Source of the DNA: VRUE01 sp963701265
Lineage (GTDB): Bacteria; Actinomycetota; Thermoleophilia; Solirubrobacterales; 70-9
DNA length: 64,000 nucleotides
NCBI GenBank assembly: GCA_963701265.1
Contig: OY969581.1
Span: 1,550,001 to 1,614,000 of the forward strand
Reading direction: 5' to 3'
Part shown: in pieces, positions 40,487-48,541 of the stretch
How positions within the stretch are numbered: position 1 is the first letter of the stretch
Layout: each line of letters opens with the position of its first letter
Notes under the pieces: model-generated
What the model was told of the DNA's origin: nothing
What the model saw: only the letters and a program-made list of their open reading frames with translations
Databases searched by the model: none
Translations under genes and position numbers: made by a program

Positions 40487-41119
40487 TTACACATAGAGGG
40501 CGGTGCCGAGCCGGACAATCGTTGCTCCCTCCTCGACCGCGACCCGCCAATCCTGAGACGTGCCCATCGAGAGACGGGCCAAACCGTGCTCCGCGGCGAG
40601 CTCTGCGAGGCGGGCAAAGTGGCGGCGCGAGTCCTCTGGGTTCTGGCTGAACGGCGGCATCGCCATCAGGCCCCCGACCCGGACCGGGGAGCGCTCCAGG
40701 AACGAGGCGAGATCGGCGGGGGCAACTCCCCCCTTGCCCTCCTCACCGGCGACGTTGACCTCGACCAGGACCTCCGTCTCGGGGCTGCCGTGGCGACCAA
40801 GCTGCTCCAGCGCCGACTCGCTGGCAACCGAGTGGATCAAGCGGCAGAGCGGCAGCAGCTGCTTGACCTTGCGGCTCTGCAGGTTGCCGATGAAGTCCCA
40901 CTCGAAGTCATCGCCCCAGCGCTCGTGCTTGGCAACCAGGTCCTGTTGGCGGTTCTCGCCCACGAGGCGAACGCCGCCCTCCGCCAAGGCGCCCATCTCC
41001 TCCAGCGGCACGTACTTGCTGGCGGCGAGGATCTCGACCCGGGGGCCGGCGAGCTCGCGCGCCTCCGCCAGGTTGGCGGCGATCTTGCTCGGGTCGAGCC
41101 CGTGAATCAAGCCGGGCAC
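40487..41119 (-). CDS. YggS-type pyridoxal phosphate homeostasis protein
   Basis: A 210-residue fold-type III PLP-binding protein (YggS/PROSC) that buffers PLP and amino-acid pools. The PLP-binding Lys is in ILAASKYVP. Further family motifs are GENRQQDLVAKHE, WDFIGNLQSRKVK, VLVEVNVAGEEGKGG and LSMGTSQDW, where MGxSxD is the usual phosphate-binding form (here Thr replaces Met/Ser). The start is GTG at 41119, two bases after the pgeF stop, with AGGAAGG upstream. It lies between pgeF and sepF as in most actinobacteria. Confidence 0.92.
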   Translation of the reverse strand: MPGLIHGLDPSKIAANLAEARELAGPRVEILAASKYVPLEEMGALAEGGVRLVGENRQQDLVAKHERWGDDFEWDFIGNLQSRKVKQLLPLCRLIHSVASESALEQLGRHGSPETEVLVEVNVAGEEGKGGVAPADLASFLERSPVRVGGLMAMPPFSQNPEDSRRHFARLAELAAEHGLARLSMGTSQDWRVAVEEGATIVRLGTALYV

Positions 41120-41121
41120 GG

Positions 41122-41904
41122 TCAGCCTTCCTCGGCCTCGCGCCAGACAAGCCCCGCCTGGCGGCCGGTGCGGCCGCGATCGCGCCGGTGCGAGAAGAAG
41201 AGCTCGGACTCGCAGCTCGTGCAGAGACCGCTCACTTCGACGCGCTCGACCCCGGCCTCGCTCAGCAACCGCCGGGCCACCTCGGGCAGATCCAGCCTGC
41301 GGCCCCGGGCGATGCCCTCGCCGAGCTGGTCGAAGGCGGCAAGCACCTCCGCACCGACTTCGTAGCAACAGGGGCCGATCGAGGGGCCGACCGCGGCGTC
41401 GGTGGCGCCGACCGCGCCCACGCCCTTGCCAATGATCCCCGCCGCCAGGCCGCGCCAGCCACAGTGCAGCATCGCTACCCCGCCGGGACCGGAGAGCGCG
41501 ACCGGGACGCAGTCGGCGACGAAGACGAGCGCCGCGGCGCCCTCCGCGGTAATGACGTGCCCATCGGCCTCCGGGATCTCACCCTCCCCCGGCCCGCGCC
41601 GTTCGTCGTCCGGCTCATAGGAGGCAAAGGAACAGCGGAGCGATGTTGGGTCGGGGTGACTGATCAGCTCCGCGCCGTGCACCTGGTGGGCGACCGCGAT
41701 GCGACTGGGGGCGAAGCCAAGTGCAGCGGCCAGCCGCTTGCGGTTGGTGATCACCGCCTCGCCAGCGTCATCGGTGAGGATGCCGAGGTTGAGTGCGTCG
41801 AAAGGCGCCTCACTCACACCCCCGGGGCGGGTGGTGAAGGCCGCGGTTGCTCCCGGCATCGCCGCCTCGAGCCAGCGCAAGCCGTTCCCCTCACGCCACT
41901 CCAT
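41122..41904 (-). CDS. pgeF: Peptidoglycan editing factor PgeF (YfiH/laccase domain)
   Basis: PgeF hydrolyses misincorporated residues (L-Ser-containing UDP-MurNAc in E. coli) and has purine nucleoside activities in other reports. The 260-residue protein shows the zinc-site histidine and cysteines in VAHQVHGAE, VADCVPV and MLHCGWRGLAAGI, plus SIGPCCYEVG and the C-terminal SELFFSHRRD. The start overlaps the nucleotidyltransferase gene by 14 bases. Neighbours yggS and sepF fit the conserved cluster. Confidence 0.92.
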   Translation of the reverse strand: MEWREGNGLRWLEAAMPGATAAFTTRPGGVSEAPFDALNLGILTDDAGEAVITNRKRLAAALGFAPSRIAVAHQVHGAELISHPDPTSLRCSFASYEPDDERRGPGEGEIPEADGHVITAEGAAALVFVADCVPVALSGPGGVAMLHCGWRGLAAGIIGKGVGAVGATDAAVGPSIGPCCYEVGAEVLAAFDQLGEGIARGRRLDLPEVARRLLSEAGVERVEVSGLCTSCESELFFSHRRDRGRTGRQAGLVWREAEEG

Positions 41905-43021
41905 CGTCGCTCCTCGCCACCTCGAGGGCGATCGCCAGCTCCTCGTCCCTGCCGGCGACTTCGCCGTCGAGCTTGCGGCGCAGGGCCTCTTCGAGCCCCC
42001 GACCCAACGCCGGGCCCTCGCTGAGGCCGGCCCGAATCAGGTCGGAGCCGTCGATCTCCAGCGCGATATCGCGCCACTCGCTCAGATAGCGGTCGAGCCA
42101 CGCGGCACCGAGGGATCGGGCGAGGACGAGTTCGATGCCATCGCACGGGGCAGCCAGGACGGTGGCCTCCGACGGGCGTCCGGGCCGCATCCGGGCCAGC
42201 GCCTCCTCTCCCCGCGCGGGTCCGATCGCCGCGGCGAGCAGCGTGCGATCGCGGGGCGCCAGCTCTCGCCAGGGCTCGTCGGCGAGCAGCTCGGCTACCC
42301 GTTCCACCAGCTCGGCGCCCCCTGGGCGCAACTCGAGCAAGGCCCACTCGGCGAGCAGGGAAATTCCCTGAGCAGCCGCGGCTTCGCCGGCGAGGCGCAG
42401 CAGCTCCGCTTCGCGGCGATCGGCGGAGACCGCGCTCAGGTCGGTTTTGCGCAAGAGCTCAGCGGTGCGTTGCTCAAGCGTGAAACCAAAGCGGGCGGCG
42501 TAGCGAGCGGCACGGATCGCCCGGGTCGGGTCGTCGACGAACGAGCCCTCGTGCAGGACGCGCAACTGCCCCGCCGCCAGGTCGGCCTGACCGCCGTGCG
42601 GATCGATCAACCGCGGCTCGTCCTGCAGCGGGATCGCCATCGCGTTGATCGTGAAGTCGCGCCGCCGCAGGTCGGCGGCGAGATCAGCGCCTGACTCGAC
42701 CACGGGCAGCGCACCGGGATGCGGGTAGCTCTCCGAGCGGGCGCCGGCGATATCCACCTCGTGGCCGTCGAGCTTCACCTTCGCGGTACCGAAGCGCTCG
42801 TGGGAGGTGACCTCGACCCCCAGTCGCCGGCCGAGCGCAGCCGCATCGCCCTCGACGACCAGGTCGATGTCGGCACGGTCGCGCCCAAGCAGCAGGTCGC
42901 GCACCGCGCCGCCGACCAGGTAGACGGGATCGCCATCCAGGGAGCGCACCCGGGCGAGCTCCGGGTACATCCGCTCCAGGGCCTCGGCGAGTCCCTCCGT
43001 GTGATCTTGAGAAGCCTGCAT
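41891..43021 (-). CDS. CCA-adding / poly(A) polymerase-type nucleotidyltransferase
   Basis: 376 residues of the class II polymerase-beta-type tRNA nucleotidyltransferase family. The head has VYLVGGAVRDLLLGR, the DxD metal site in ADIDLVVEGD, RRRDFTINAMAI, and DPTRAIRAARYAARFGF. The C-terminal half is helical and Arg/Leu-rich. No HD phosphohydrolase domain is evident, so the protein is shorter than many actinobacterial CCA enzymes. The start ATG 43021 has AAGG at suitable spacing; ATG 43039 is possible. A gene further back in the division cluster (ftsZ) would normally be here; it is not. Confidence 0.85.
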   Translation of the reverse strand: MQASQDHTEGLAEALERMYPELARVRSLDGDPVYLVGGAVRDLLLGRDRADIDLVVEGDAAALGRRLGVEVTSHERFGTAKVKLDGHEVDIAGARSESYPHPGALPVVESGADLAADLRRRDFTINAMAIPLQDEPRLIDPHGGQADLAAGQLRVLHEGSFVDDPTRAIRAARYAARFGFTLEQRTAELLRKTDLSAVSADRREAELLRLAGEAAAAQGISLLAEWALLELRPGGAELVERVAELLADEPWRELAPRDRTLLAAAIGPARGEEALARMRPGRPSEATVLAAPCDGIELVLARSLGAAWLDRYLSEWRDIALEIDGSDLIRAGLSEGPALGRGLEEALRRKLDGEVAGRDEELAIALEVARSDDGVA

Positions 43022-43045
43022 AACTGCCTTGCCTACCATGATCGC

Positions 43046-43897
43046 GTGCGTTGGAGACGAGCAGCGGCCCTGGGCACCGTGGTGGTGGCCGCAATTACGA
43101 TCGGCGTGGTGCTGGGATCGAGCCTGAGCGGCTCATCCCGTTCGCCGGCAAAGCGAACTGCAGGCGGTCGCAGGAAAGCGACAGCGGACGATGAGTCGGG
43201 TCTCGTCCGCAACGCCAGGCCCCAGCCGGACTGGGCGGCGTACACCGGCCCGGTCCCGATCCTCGAGTACCACGTGCTTGGCGCAGCACCCGCCGATGCC
43301 CCCTATCCAGAGCTCTACGTGACCCGCCCGGATTTTCACCAGGAGGTGGACTGGCTCGACGAACACGGCTACCAAGCCGTGACCCTGGAAGAGGTCGAGC
43401 GAGCCTGGTACCACGGTGACACCCTGCCGGACAAGCCCGTGGTGCTCTCCTTCGACGACGGTTACCGGCCCCAGTTCACCTACGCGCTGCCGGAGCTGAG
43501 ACAGCATGGCTGGCCCGGGGTGCTCAACCTGAAGGCGGAAGGCTCGGACCTCTACGACAGCAACGTCGAAGCGATGATCGCCGCCGGCTGGGAGCTCGCC
43601 GCGCACACGATTAACCACCAAGACCTAACGATGCTGGATCCAGCGGTACTGGAAGAAGAAGTAGCCGGCTCGCGCGAGATCCTGCGTCGCAAGTACGGGG
43701 TCCCGGTGGCTGACTTCTGTTATCCCGCGGGTCGCTTCGACGAAGCGGTGATTGACGCCGTCAAATCCGCTGGCTACACCGCGGCCACGACGGAGATCTC
43801 CGGCTTTGCCAATCGCGAGGATCCCTATCAGCTCGCCCGATTCGAGATCCTCGGCTCGACCGGCATCGACGGGCTGACGGAAGACCTCGGGGGTTGA
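43046..43897 (+). CDS. Membrane-anchored polysaccharide deacetylase (NodB domain)
   Basis: 283 residues with a short basic N-terminus and a single membrane anchor or signal (residues about 5-27), a polar linker, and a carbohydrate-esterase-4 domain. The metal site is visible as VVLSFDDGY (catalytic Asp) and HTINH (H-x3-H); FCYPAGRFDEAVIDAVKSAGY gives the later motifs. It would remove acetyl groups from extracellular glycan such as peptidoglycan or chitin-like polymer. The start is GTG at 43046, divergent from the nucleotidyltransferase only 24 bases away. Confidence 0.9.
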   Translation: MRWRRAAALGTVVVAAITIGVVLGSSLSGSSRSPAKRTAGGRRKATADDESGLVRNARPQPDWAAYTGPVPILEYHVLGAAPADAPYPELYVTRPDFHQEVDWLDEHGYQAVTLEEVERAWYHGDTLPDKPVVLSFDDGYRPQFTYALPELRQHGWPGVLNLKAEGSDLYDSNVEAMIAAGWELAAHTINHQDLTMLDPAVLEEEVAGSREILRRKYGVPVADFCYPAGRFDEAVIDAVKSAGYTAATTEISGFANREDPYQLARFEILGSTGIDGLTEDLGG

Positions 43898-43900
43898 AGC

Positions 43901-44659
43901 TCAGCGCCTTACCGGGATGCCCGCGGTCGCCATCTGGTCCTTGGCTTCCTGGACGGTGAAGGTGCCGTAGTGGAAGATCGAGGCGCAGAGGACGGCGTCC
44001 GCTCCGCCGTCGGCGATGGCCTCGCTGAGGTGCTCTAGCTTGCCGGCGCCACCCGAGGCGATCACGGGCACCGAAACGGCCTCGGCAACGGCTCGGGTGA
44101 GCTCGATGTCGTAGCCGTCGTTGGTGCCATCGCGGTCCATGCTGGTCAGCAGCACCTCCCCCGCGCCACGCGCGACAGCTTCACGGGCCCAGCTGACTGC
44201 GTCACGGCCCTCGACCTTCTTGCGGCCGCCGTTGACGTAGACGCCCCAACCGTCGTCCTCGCGTTTGGCGTCGATTGCAATCACGACGCACTGGGCGCCG
44301 AAGTGGTCGGCCAGCTCGGTCAATAGCTCCGGCCGTGCCAGCGCTGACGAGTTGACCGAAACCTTGTCAGCCCCTGCATCGAGTACCGCTTGGGCGTCCT
44401 CCACCGAGCGGATGCCGCCACCGATCGTGAAGGGAATGAAGACGTTGTCGGCCGTGCGCCTGGCCAGCTCAACGATCGTGTCGCGCTTTTCGTGCGAGGC
44501 GGTGATGTCGAGGAAGACCAGCTCGTCAGCACCCTCGGCGTCGTAGCGCTCGGCCAGCTCAACCGGGTCACCGGCGTCACGCAAGCCAACGAAGTTCGTG
44601 CCCTTGACAACTCGCCCCGAGTCAACGTCGAGGCAGGGAATTACGCGCTTGAGCACCAT
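43901..44659 (-). CDS. hisF: Imidazole glycerol phosphate synthase, cyclase subunit HisF
   Basis: HisF takes ammonia from HisH and closes the imidazole ring, giving IGP and AICAR. The 252-residue TIM barrel has the catalytic aspartates in IPCLDVDSGRVVKG and LLTSMDRDGTNDGYD, plus VINSSA-type phosphate loops (KVSVNSSALARP, IASGGAGKLEH). It is the last gene of the his operon here, five bases after hisA. No hisI or hisE follows. Confidence 0.97.
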   Translation of the reverse strand: MVLKRVIPCLDVDSGRVVKGTNFVGLRDAGDPVELAERYDAEGADELVFLDITASHEKRDTIVELARRTADNVFIPFTIGGGIRSVEDAQAVLDAGADKVSVNSSALARPELLTELADHFGAQCVVIAIDAKREDDGWGVYVNGGRKKVEGRDAVSWAREAVARGAGEVLLTSMDRDGTNDGYDIELTRAVAEAVSVPVIASGGAGKLEHLSEAIADGGADAVLCASIFHYGTFTVQEAKDQMATAGIPVRR

Positions 44660-44663
44660 CGGA

Positions 44664-45386
44664 TCAGCCTAGGGCAGCGATGCCCTCGGCAACTGTGAAG
44701 CGGCGCTCGTAGAGGGCGCGGCCGACGATGGCGCCCTCGACGTTAGGGGCTTCCATCCGGGCGAGGGCTTCCAGGTCGGCGAGGTCGCCAACCCCTCCCG
44801 AGGCGATTACCTGGGCCCCAGTTGCCGCCGCGATGCGACTGAGCTCTGAAATCGCAGGTCCCTCCATCGTGCCATCGACGTCTATCTCGGTGCAGAGGAA
44901 CCGCTCCACCCCGCGTTCGCTCAGCTCGGCCACCGTCGCGGCGACGTCTCGTCCCGTTGCCTCGGTCCAACCCGAGAGGGACACACTGCCGCCGCGGGCA
45001 TCGACCGAAACCACCACGCGATAGCTGTACTGCTCCAGCATTCCGGTGAGGAACTCCGGATCGCGCAGCGCCGCGGTGCCGATCACGACGCGCTCCGCAC
45101 CGGCATCCAGCATCAATCCAACGGACCCTGGGTCCCGCAACCCTCCGCCGACCTGGATCGGGCAGTCGACGGCCGCGGCGATGCGCCGCACGGACTCGAG
45201 GTTCTGCGGCTCGCCCGCCTTGGCTCCGTCGAGATCGACCACGTGCAGGAACTCGGCCCCCTCATCGGCCCAGCGCTTTGCCGCATCGACGGGGTCGGCG
45301 TCGTAGGCCGTCTCGCGCTCGTAGTCGCCTTGCAGCAGGCGCACCGCCTTGCCGCCGCGAATGTCGATCGCCGGATAGAGGATCAC
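44664..45386 (-). CDS. hisA: Phosphoribosylformimino-AICAR-phosphate isomerase HisA
   Basis: HisA performs the Amadori isomerisation of ProFAR to PRFAR. The 240-residue barrel has the acid/base pair in LYPAIDIRGGKAVRLLQGD and CTEIDVDGTMEGP, VVDLDGAKAGEPQN and QVGGGLRD. The motifs match ordinary HisA rather than the actinobacterial bifunctional PriA, though only assay or alignment can decide. It overlaps hisH by four bases. Confidence 0.95.
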   Translation of the reverse strand: MILYPAIDIRGGKAVRLLQGDYERETAYDADPVDAAKRWADEGAEFLHVVDLDGAKAGEPQNLESVRRIAAAVDCPIQVGGGLRDPGSVGLMLDAGAERVVIGTAALRDPEFLTGMLEQYSYRVVVSVDARGGSVSLSGWTEATGRDVAATVAELSERGVERFLCTEIDVDGTMEGPAISELSRIAAATGAQVIASGGVGDLADLEALARMEAPNVEGAIVGRALYERRFTVAEGIAALG

Positions 45387-46009
45387 GCCGGGACGGAGGC
45401 GCAGATGCCGGCGAAGTTCGAGAGCAGGCGCAGGCCCGCGGCGCTCGACTTCTCGGGGTGGAACTGGACGCCGAAGACGTTGTCGCGCTCGGCCGCACAG
45501 GCGAAGCGGCTGCCGTACGCGGCGCTGCCGAGCAGATCCTCACCCTCGGCCCGGGGCGCGAAAGAGTGGACAAGGTAGAACGGGGTCTCGGAGTCGATGC
45601 CCTCGGTGAGTCGCGACTGGCGCTCCCAGCGGACCGGCGACCAGCCGATGTGGGGGATCTTCAGGCCGGGCGCGTCGAGCTCGGCCACCTCGCCCGGGAG
45701 CAGGCCCAGCCCAGCCGCCCCACCGAGCTCGGTGCTGGAGTCGAAGAGCAGCTGCAGGCCGAGGCAGATACCGAGGATCGGCACGCCGGCCTCGCGGCGC
45801 TCCTCGATCAATTGGTCGAGGCCCAACTCGCGGATCCCCTCCATCGCCTTCGGAAAAGCGCCGACGCCGGGCAGGATCAGCCCGTCGGCGGCACGGATCG
45901 TCTCGGCGTCGTTGGCAATCGTCGCGGTGGCGCCGACGTGCTCGAGCGCCTTCTCGACCGAGCGCAGGTTGCCCATCCCGTAATCGAGGATGCAGATACG
46001 CACGGTCAC
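45383..46009 (-). CDS. hisH: Imidazole glycerol phosphate synthase, glutaminase subunit HisH
   Basis: HisH hydrolyses glutamine for HisF. The 208-residue class I amidotransferase has ILDYGMGNLRSV, LPGVGAFPKAM, the nucleophile Cys in GICLGLQLLF, and the His-Glu pair in GVQFHPEKSS. The GTG at 46009 overlaps the hisB stop (GTGA) and is preferred; a GTG two codons later (46003) is an alternative. The gene lies between hisB and hisA. Confidence 0.95.
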   Translation of the reverse strand: MTVRICILDYGMGNLRSVEKALEHVGATATIANDAETIRAADGLILPGVGAFPKAMEGIRELGLDQLIEERREAGVPILGICLGLQLLFDSSTELGGAAGLGLLPGEVAELDAPGLKIPHIGWSPVRWERQSRLTEGIDSETPFYLVHSFAPRAEGEDLLGSAAYGSRFACAAERDNVFGVQFHPEKSSAAGLRLLSNFAGICASVPA

Positions 46010-46596
46010 TCGTTCAGCGTCCCCTTGGTCGAGGGCACGCCACTCTCGTCCGGGTCGATCGAGACCGCGACCCGCAGGGCGCGGGCGAAAGCCTTGAAGC
46101 AGCCCTCGATCATGTGGTGGGCGTTGGTGCCGTAGCGCACGTTGACGTGCAGGGTCAGCTTGGCGCTGTTGGCGACGGCGCGGAAGAACTCCTCGGCCAG
46201 CTCGGTGTCGAAGCCGGCGATGGTGGTCGGCGGCAGGTCGGCGTCGAAAACGCAGAGCGGCCGGCCCGAGATGTCGATCGCGCACTCCGCAAGCGACTCA
46301 TCCATCGGCACCAGCGCGGAGCCGTAGCGCCGAATCCCGGCGCGGTCGCCAAGCGCCTCGTCGAGGGCCTGCCCGAGCACGATGCCGACGTCCTCGACCG
46401 TGTGGTGCGCCCCGGTCTCGAGATCGCCTTTGGCCTCAACCTGCAGGCCGAGTCGCCCGTGGCGGGCGAGCAGGTCAAGCATGTGATCAAGGAAGCCGAC
46501 GCCCGTACTGGCGCTGGCCTCACCCCCGTCAAGGTCGAGCGAGAGCCGGATCTGCGTCTCCGCGGTGCTGCGCTCTCTGTTGGCCGTGCGGCTCAT
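46006..46596 (-). CDS. hisB: Imidazoleglycerol-phosphate dehydratase
   Basis: HisB dehydrates IGP to imidazole-acetol phosphate with Mn2+. The 196-residue monofunctional enzyme has FLDHMLDLLARHG, GAHHTVEDVGIVLGQAL, SLAECAIDISGRP and GTNAHHMIEGCFKAFARALR, holding the His/Glu metal ligands. It overlaps hisD and hisH by four bases each. hisC, which usually sits between hisD and hisB in actinobacteria, is absent. Confidence 0.97.
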   Translation of the reverse strand: MSRTANRERSTAETQIRLSLDLDGGEASASTGVGFLDHMLDLLARHGRLGLQVEAKGDLETGAHHTVEDVGIVLGQALDEALGDRAGIRRYGSALVPMDESLAECAIDISGRPLCVFDADLPPTTIAGFDTELAEEFFRAVANSAKLTLHVNVRYGTNAHHMIEGCFKAFARALRVAVSIDPDESGVPSTKGTLNE

Positions 46597-47864
46597 GATT
46601 CGCTCCTAATCATCGCGGACTCGCCGTGGACGGGGAATCCCTCCGCGCGGGCGATACGGTCGACGTGTGGCGCAAGCTTCGCCGCCGCCTCGGCAGGAAC
46701 CTGCACGGCGGCGATGTGGCGGCGGAATACACCGGGACCGAGCGGTCCTGAGAAGCGCCCGGCGCCGCCGGTCGGCAGCACGTGGTTGGAGCCCGCCACG
46801 TAGTCGCCAAAAGCGGTCGCTCCGTAGCGCCCGACAAATACACATCCTGCCGTTCGCACACCGTTGGCCAGCTGAGCGGCATCCTCCTCAAAGAGCTCGA
46901 GGTGCTCCGGGGCAAAGGCATTGGCGAGGTCAATCCCATCGCTGAGATCAGGTACCTGGACCAGGGCCAGCGGCGCCTCGCCGATTCCCTCACGCTCCGC
47001 CGCGGCCCTCTCGGTCGCCGCAGCCACGTCCTCGAGCACCGCCTCCTCGACCGCGACCGCGACCAGCGGCCCCTCGCCCCCGTGCTCTGCCTGTGCGCAG
47101 AGGTCAAGCGCCGCCCACTCGGGATTGGTGCCATCGCCGGCGACCAGCATCAGCTCGGAAGGACCGGCCAGAGAATCGATACCGACAGTTCCCGAAACGG
47201 CGCGCTTTGCCTCGCGCACCCAGGCGTTGCCGGGGCCGGCAATCACGTCGACCGCTGCGATCGTCTCGGTGCCGTGGGCCAAGGCGAAGATCGCCTGGGC
47301 ACCGCCCATTGCGTAGATCTCCTCCACACCGCAGAGCTCAGCGGCAGCAAGGACAAGTGGATTGACCCTGCCGTCTGGACTTGGCGGCGAGGCAAGCGCA
47401 ATCCGCTCGACCCCGGCGACCCTCGCCGGGATTGCGCACATCAGCACGCTCGACGGGTAGGCAGCGCGACCGCCGGGCGCGTAGAGCCCGGCGGCGGAGA
47501 CGGGCACTTCACGCAGGGTCACGGCTTGCCCTTGAGGAAGTTCGATCGCCTTTGCCTCGTCGGCGATCTGGGCCTCTGCCACGGTGCGAACGTTGGCGGC
47601 TGCCAACTCCAGCGATTCGCGCAGCCCCGGATCAAGTGTCGCCAGTGCCTCGGCACCGGCGCCGGCATCCACACGCAGCGCGGTTGTCGCTTTCTCGGTG
47701 GCATCAAAGCGCGCCGTCATGCAGAGAACCGCCCCGTCACCGCCCTCGCGCACCTCGCGCTCGATCGCGCTGACGTCCACGTTGGGTGCCGACGCAGCCG
47801 TCCACGACCGGATCGCCGCCGCGGTCTCCTCGGCGCCCTCCCAGTGAAACCGGCGGCGCCTCAT
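46593..47864 (-). CDS. hisD: Histidinol dehydrogenase
   Basis: HisD oxidises histidinol to histidine in two NAD+-dependent steps. The 423 residues show VPVSAAGLYAPGGRAAYPSSVLM, AGPGNAWVREAKRAV, GIDSLAGPSELMLVA, the zinc-site QAEHGGEG and the C-terminal NHVLPTGGAGRFSGPLG. The start ATG at 47864 overlaps the hisG stop (ATGA). Confidence 0.97.
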   Translation of the reverse strand: MRRRRFHWEGAEETAAAIRSWTAASAPNVDVSAIEREVREGGDGAVLCMTARFDATEKATTALRVDAGAGAEALATLDPGLRESLELAAANVRTVAEAQIADEAKAIELPQGQAVTLREVPVSAAGLYAPGGRAAYPSSVLMCAIPARVAGVERIALASPPSPDGRVNPLVLAAAELCGVEEIYAMGGAQAIFALAHGTETIAAVDVIAGPGNAWVREAKRAVSGTVGIDSLAGPSELMLVAGDGTNPEWAALDLCAQAEHGGEGPLVAVAVEEAVLEDVAAATERAAAEREGIGEAPLALVQVPDLSDGIDLANAFAPEHLELFEEDAAQLANGVRTAGCVFVGRYGATAFGDYVAGSNHVLPTGGAGRFSGPLGPGVFRRHIAAVQVPAEAAAKLAPHVDRIARAEGFPVHGESAMIRSES

Positions 47865-48541
47865 CGGCCCAGGGTCTGGCGCAGTTTTGCCGTCAGCCCG
47901 TCGACCTCGCGGGCGCGCAGCTTGTGGGAGACGCGGTTGGCGACGAAGCGGGCGGTGCACTCGACGATCTCCTCGCGTACCTCGAGGTCGTTCTCCTCCA
48001 GGGTGCGGCCGGTAGCGACCAGGTCGACGATGCCGTCGGCGAGGCCGATCAGCGGTGCGAGCTCGACCGAGCCCTTGACCTCGATCGCCTCGATCTGTCG
48101 TCCGGTGCGCTCGAAGTAGCGCTCGGCGATGCGCGGGTACTTGGTCGCGATCCTCATCATGCCCAGGCGCCGCTGAGCCTCGCCCAGGCGCTCGTCGCCC
48201 TTGCGCCCGGCGAGGACCATGCGGCAGCGGCCGAAGCCGAGGTCGAGCAGCTCGTAGACGACCCGATCGGCCTGCTCGAGCAGCACGTCCTTGCCGGTGA
48301 TGCCGACGTCGGCGGCGCCGGCCTCGACGTAGGTCGGCACATCGGAGGGACGCATGGTGACGAGGGTGATGCTCTCGCCGGGGAAGATCAACGAGCGTGA
48401 CTCGCCGCGCACCTCGCTGGTGTCGATGCCGACCGCGTCGAGCACGTCGAGGGTCTCGCCGAGCAGGGCGCCGCGGGGCACCGCGATCTTCAGCGGCCCG
48501 TCAGGCTTGGCTCGCCCCATGCCGGCGACCCCGGCGCTCAT
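47861..48541 (-). CDS. hisG: ATP phosphoribosyltransferase, short form, HisG
   Basis: HisG condenses ATP and PRPP, the first and regulated step of histidine synthesis. At 226 residues it is the short type, lacking the C-terminal regulatory domain, which normally works with HisZ. Features are KIAVPRGALLGETLDVL, VGITGKDVLLEQ, MRIATKYPRIAERYF and the PRPP loop DLVATGRTLEENDL. Its hisZ partner overlaps it by four bases upstream. Confidence 0.95.
   Translation of the reverse strand: MSAGVAGMGRAKPDGPLKIAVPRGALLGETLDVLDAVGIDTSEVRGESRSLIFPGESITLVTMRPSDVPTYVEAGAADVGITGKDVLLEQADRVVYELLDLGFGRCRMVLAGRKGDERLGEAQRRLGMMRIATKYPRIAERYFERTGRQIEAIEVKGSVELAPLIGLADGIVDLVATGRTLEENDLEVREEIVECTARFVANRVSHKLRAREVDGLTAKLRQTLGR

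Noticed and set aside
44664..45386. HisA as the bifunctional PriA of actinobacteria
   Set aside because: The visible motifs (DLDGAKAGEPQN, IDVDGTMEGP) follow ordinary HisA. It cannot be excluded without alignment, so it is listed only as a check.
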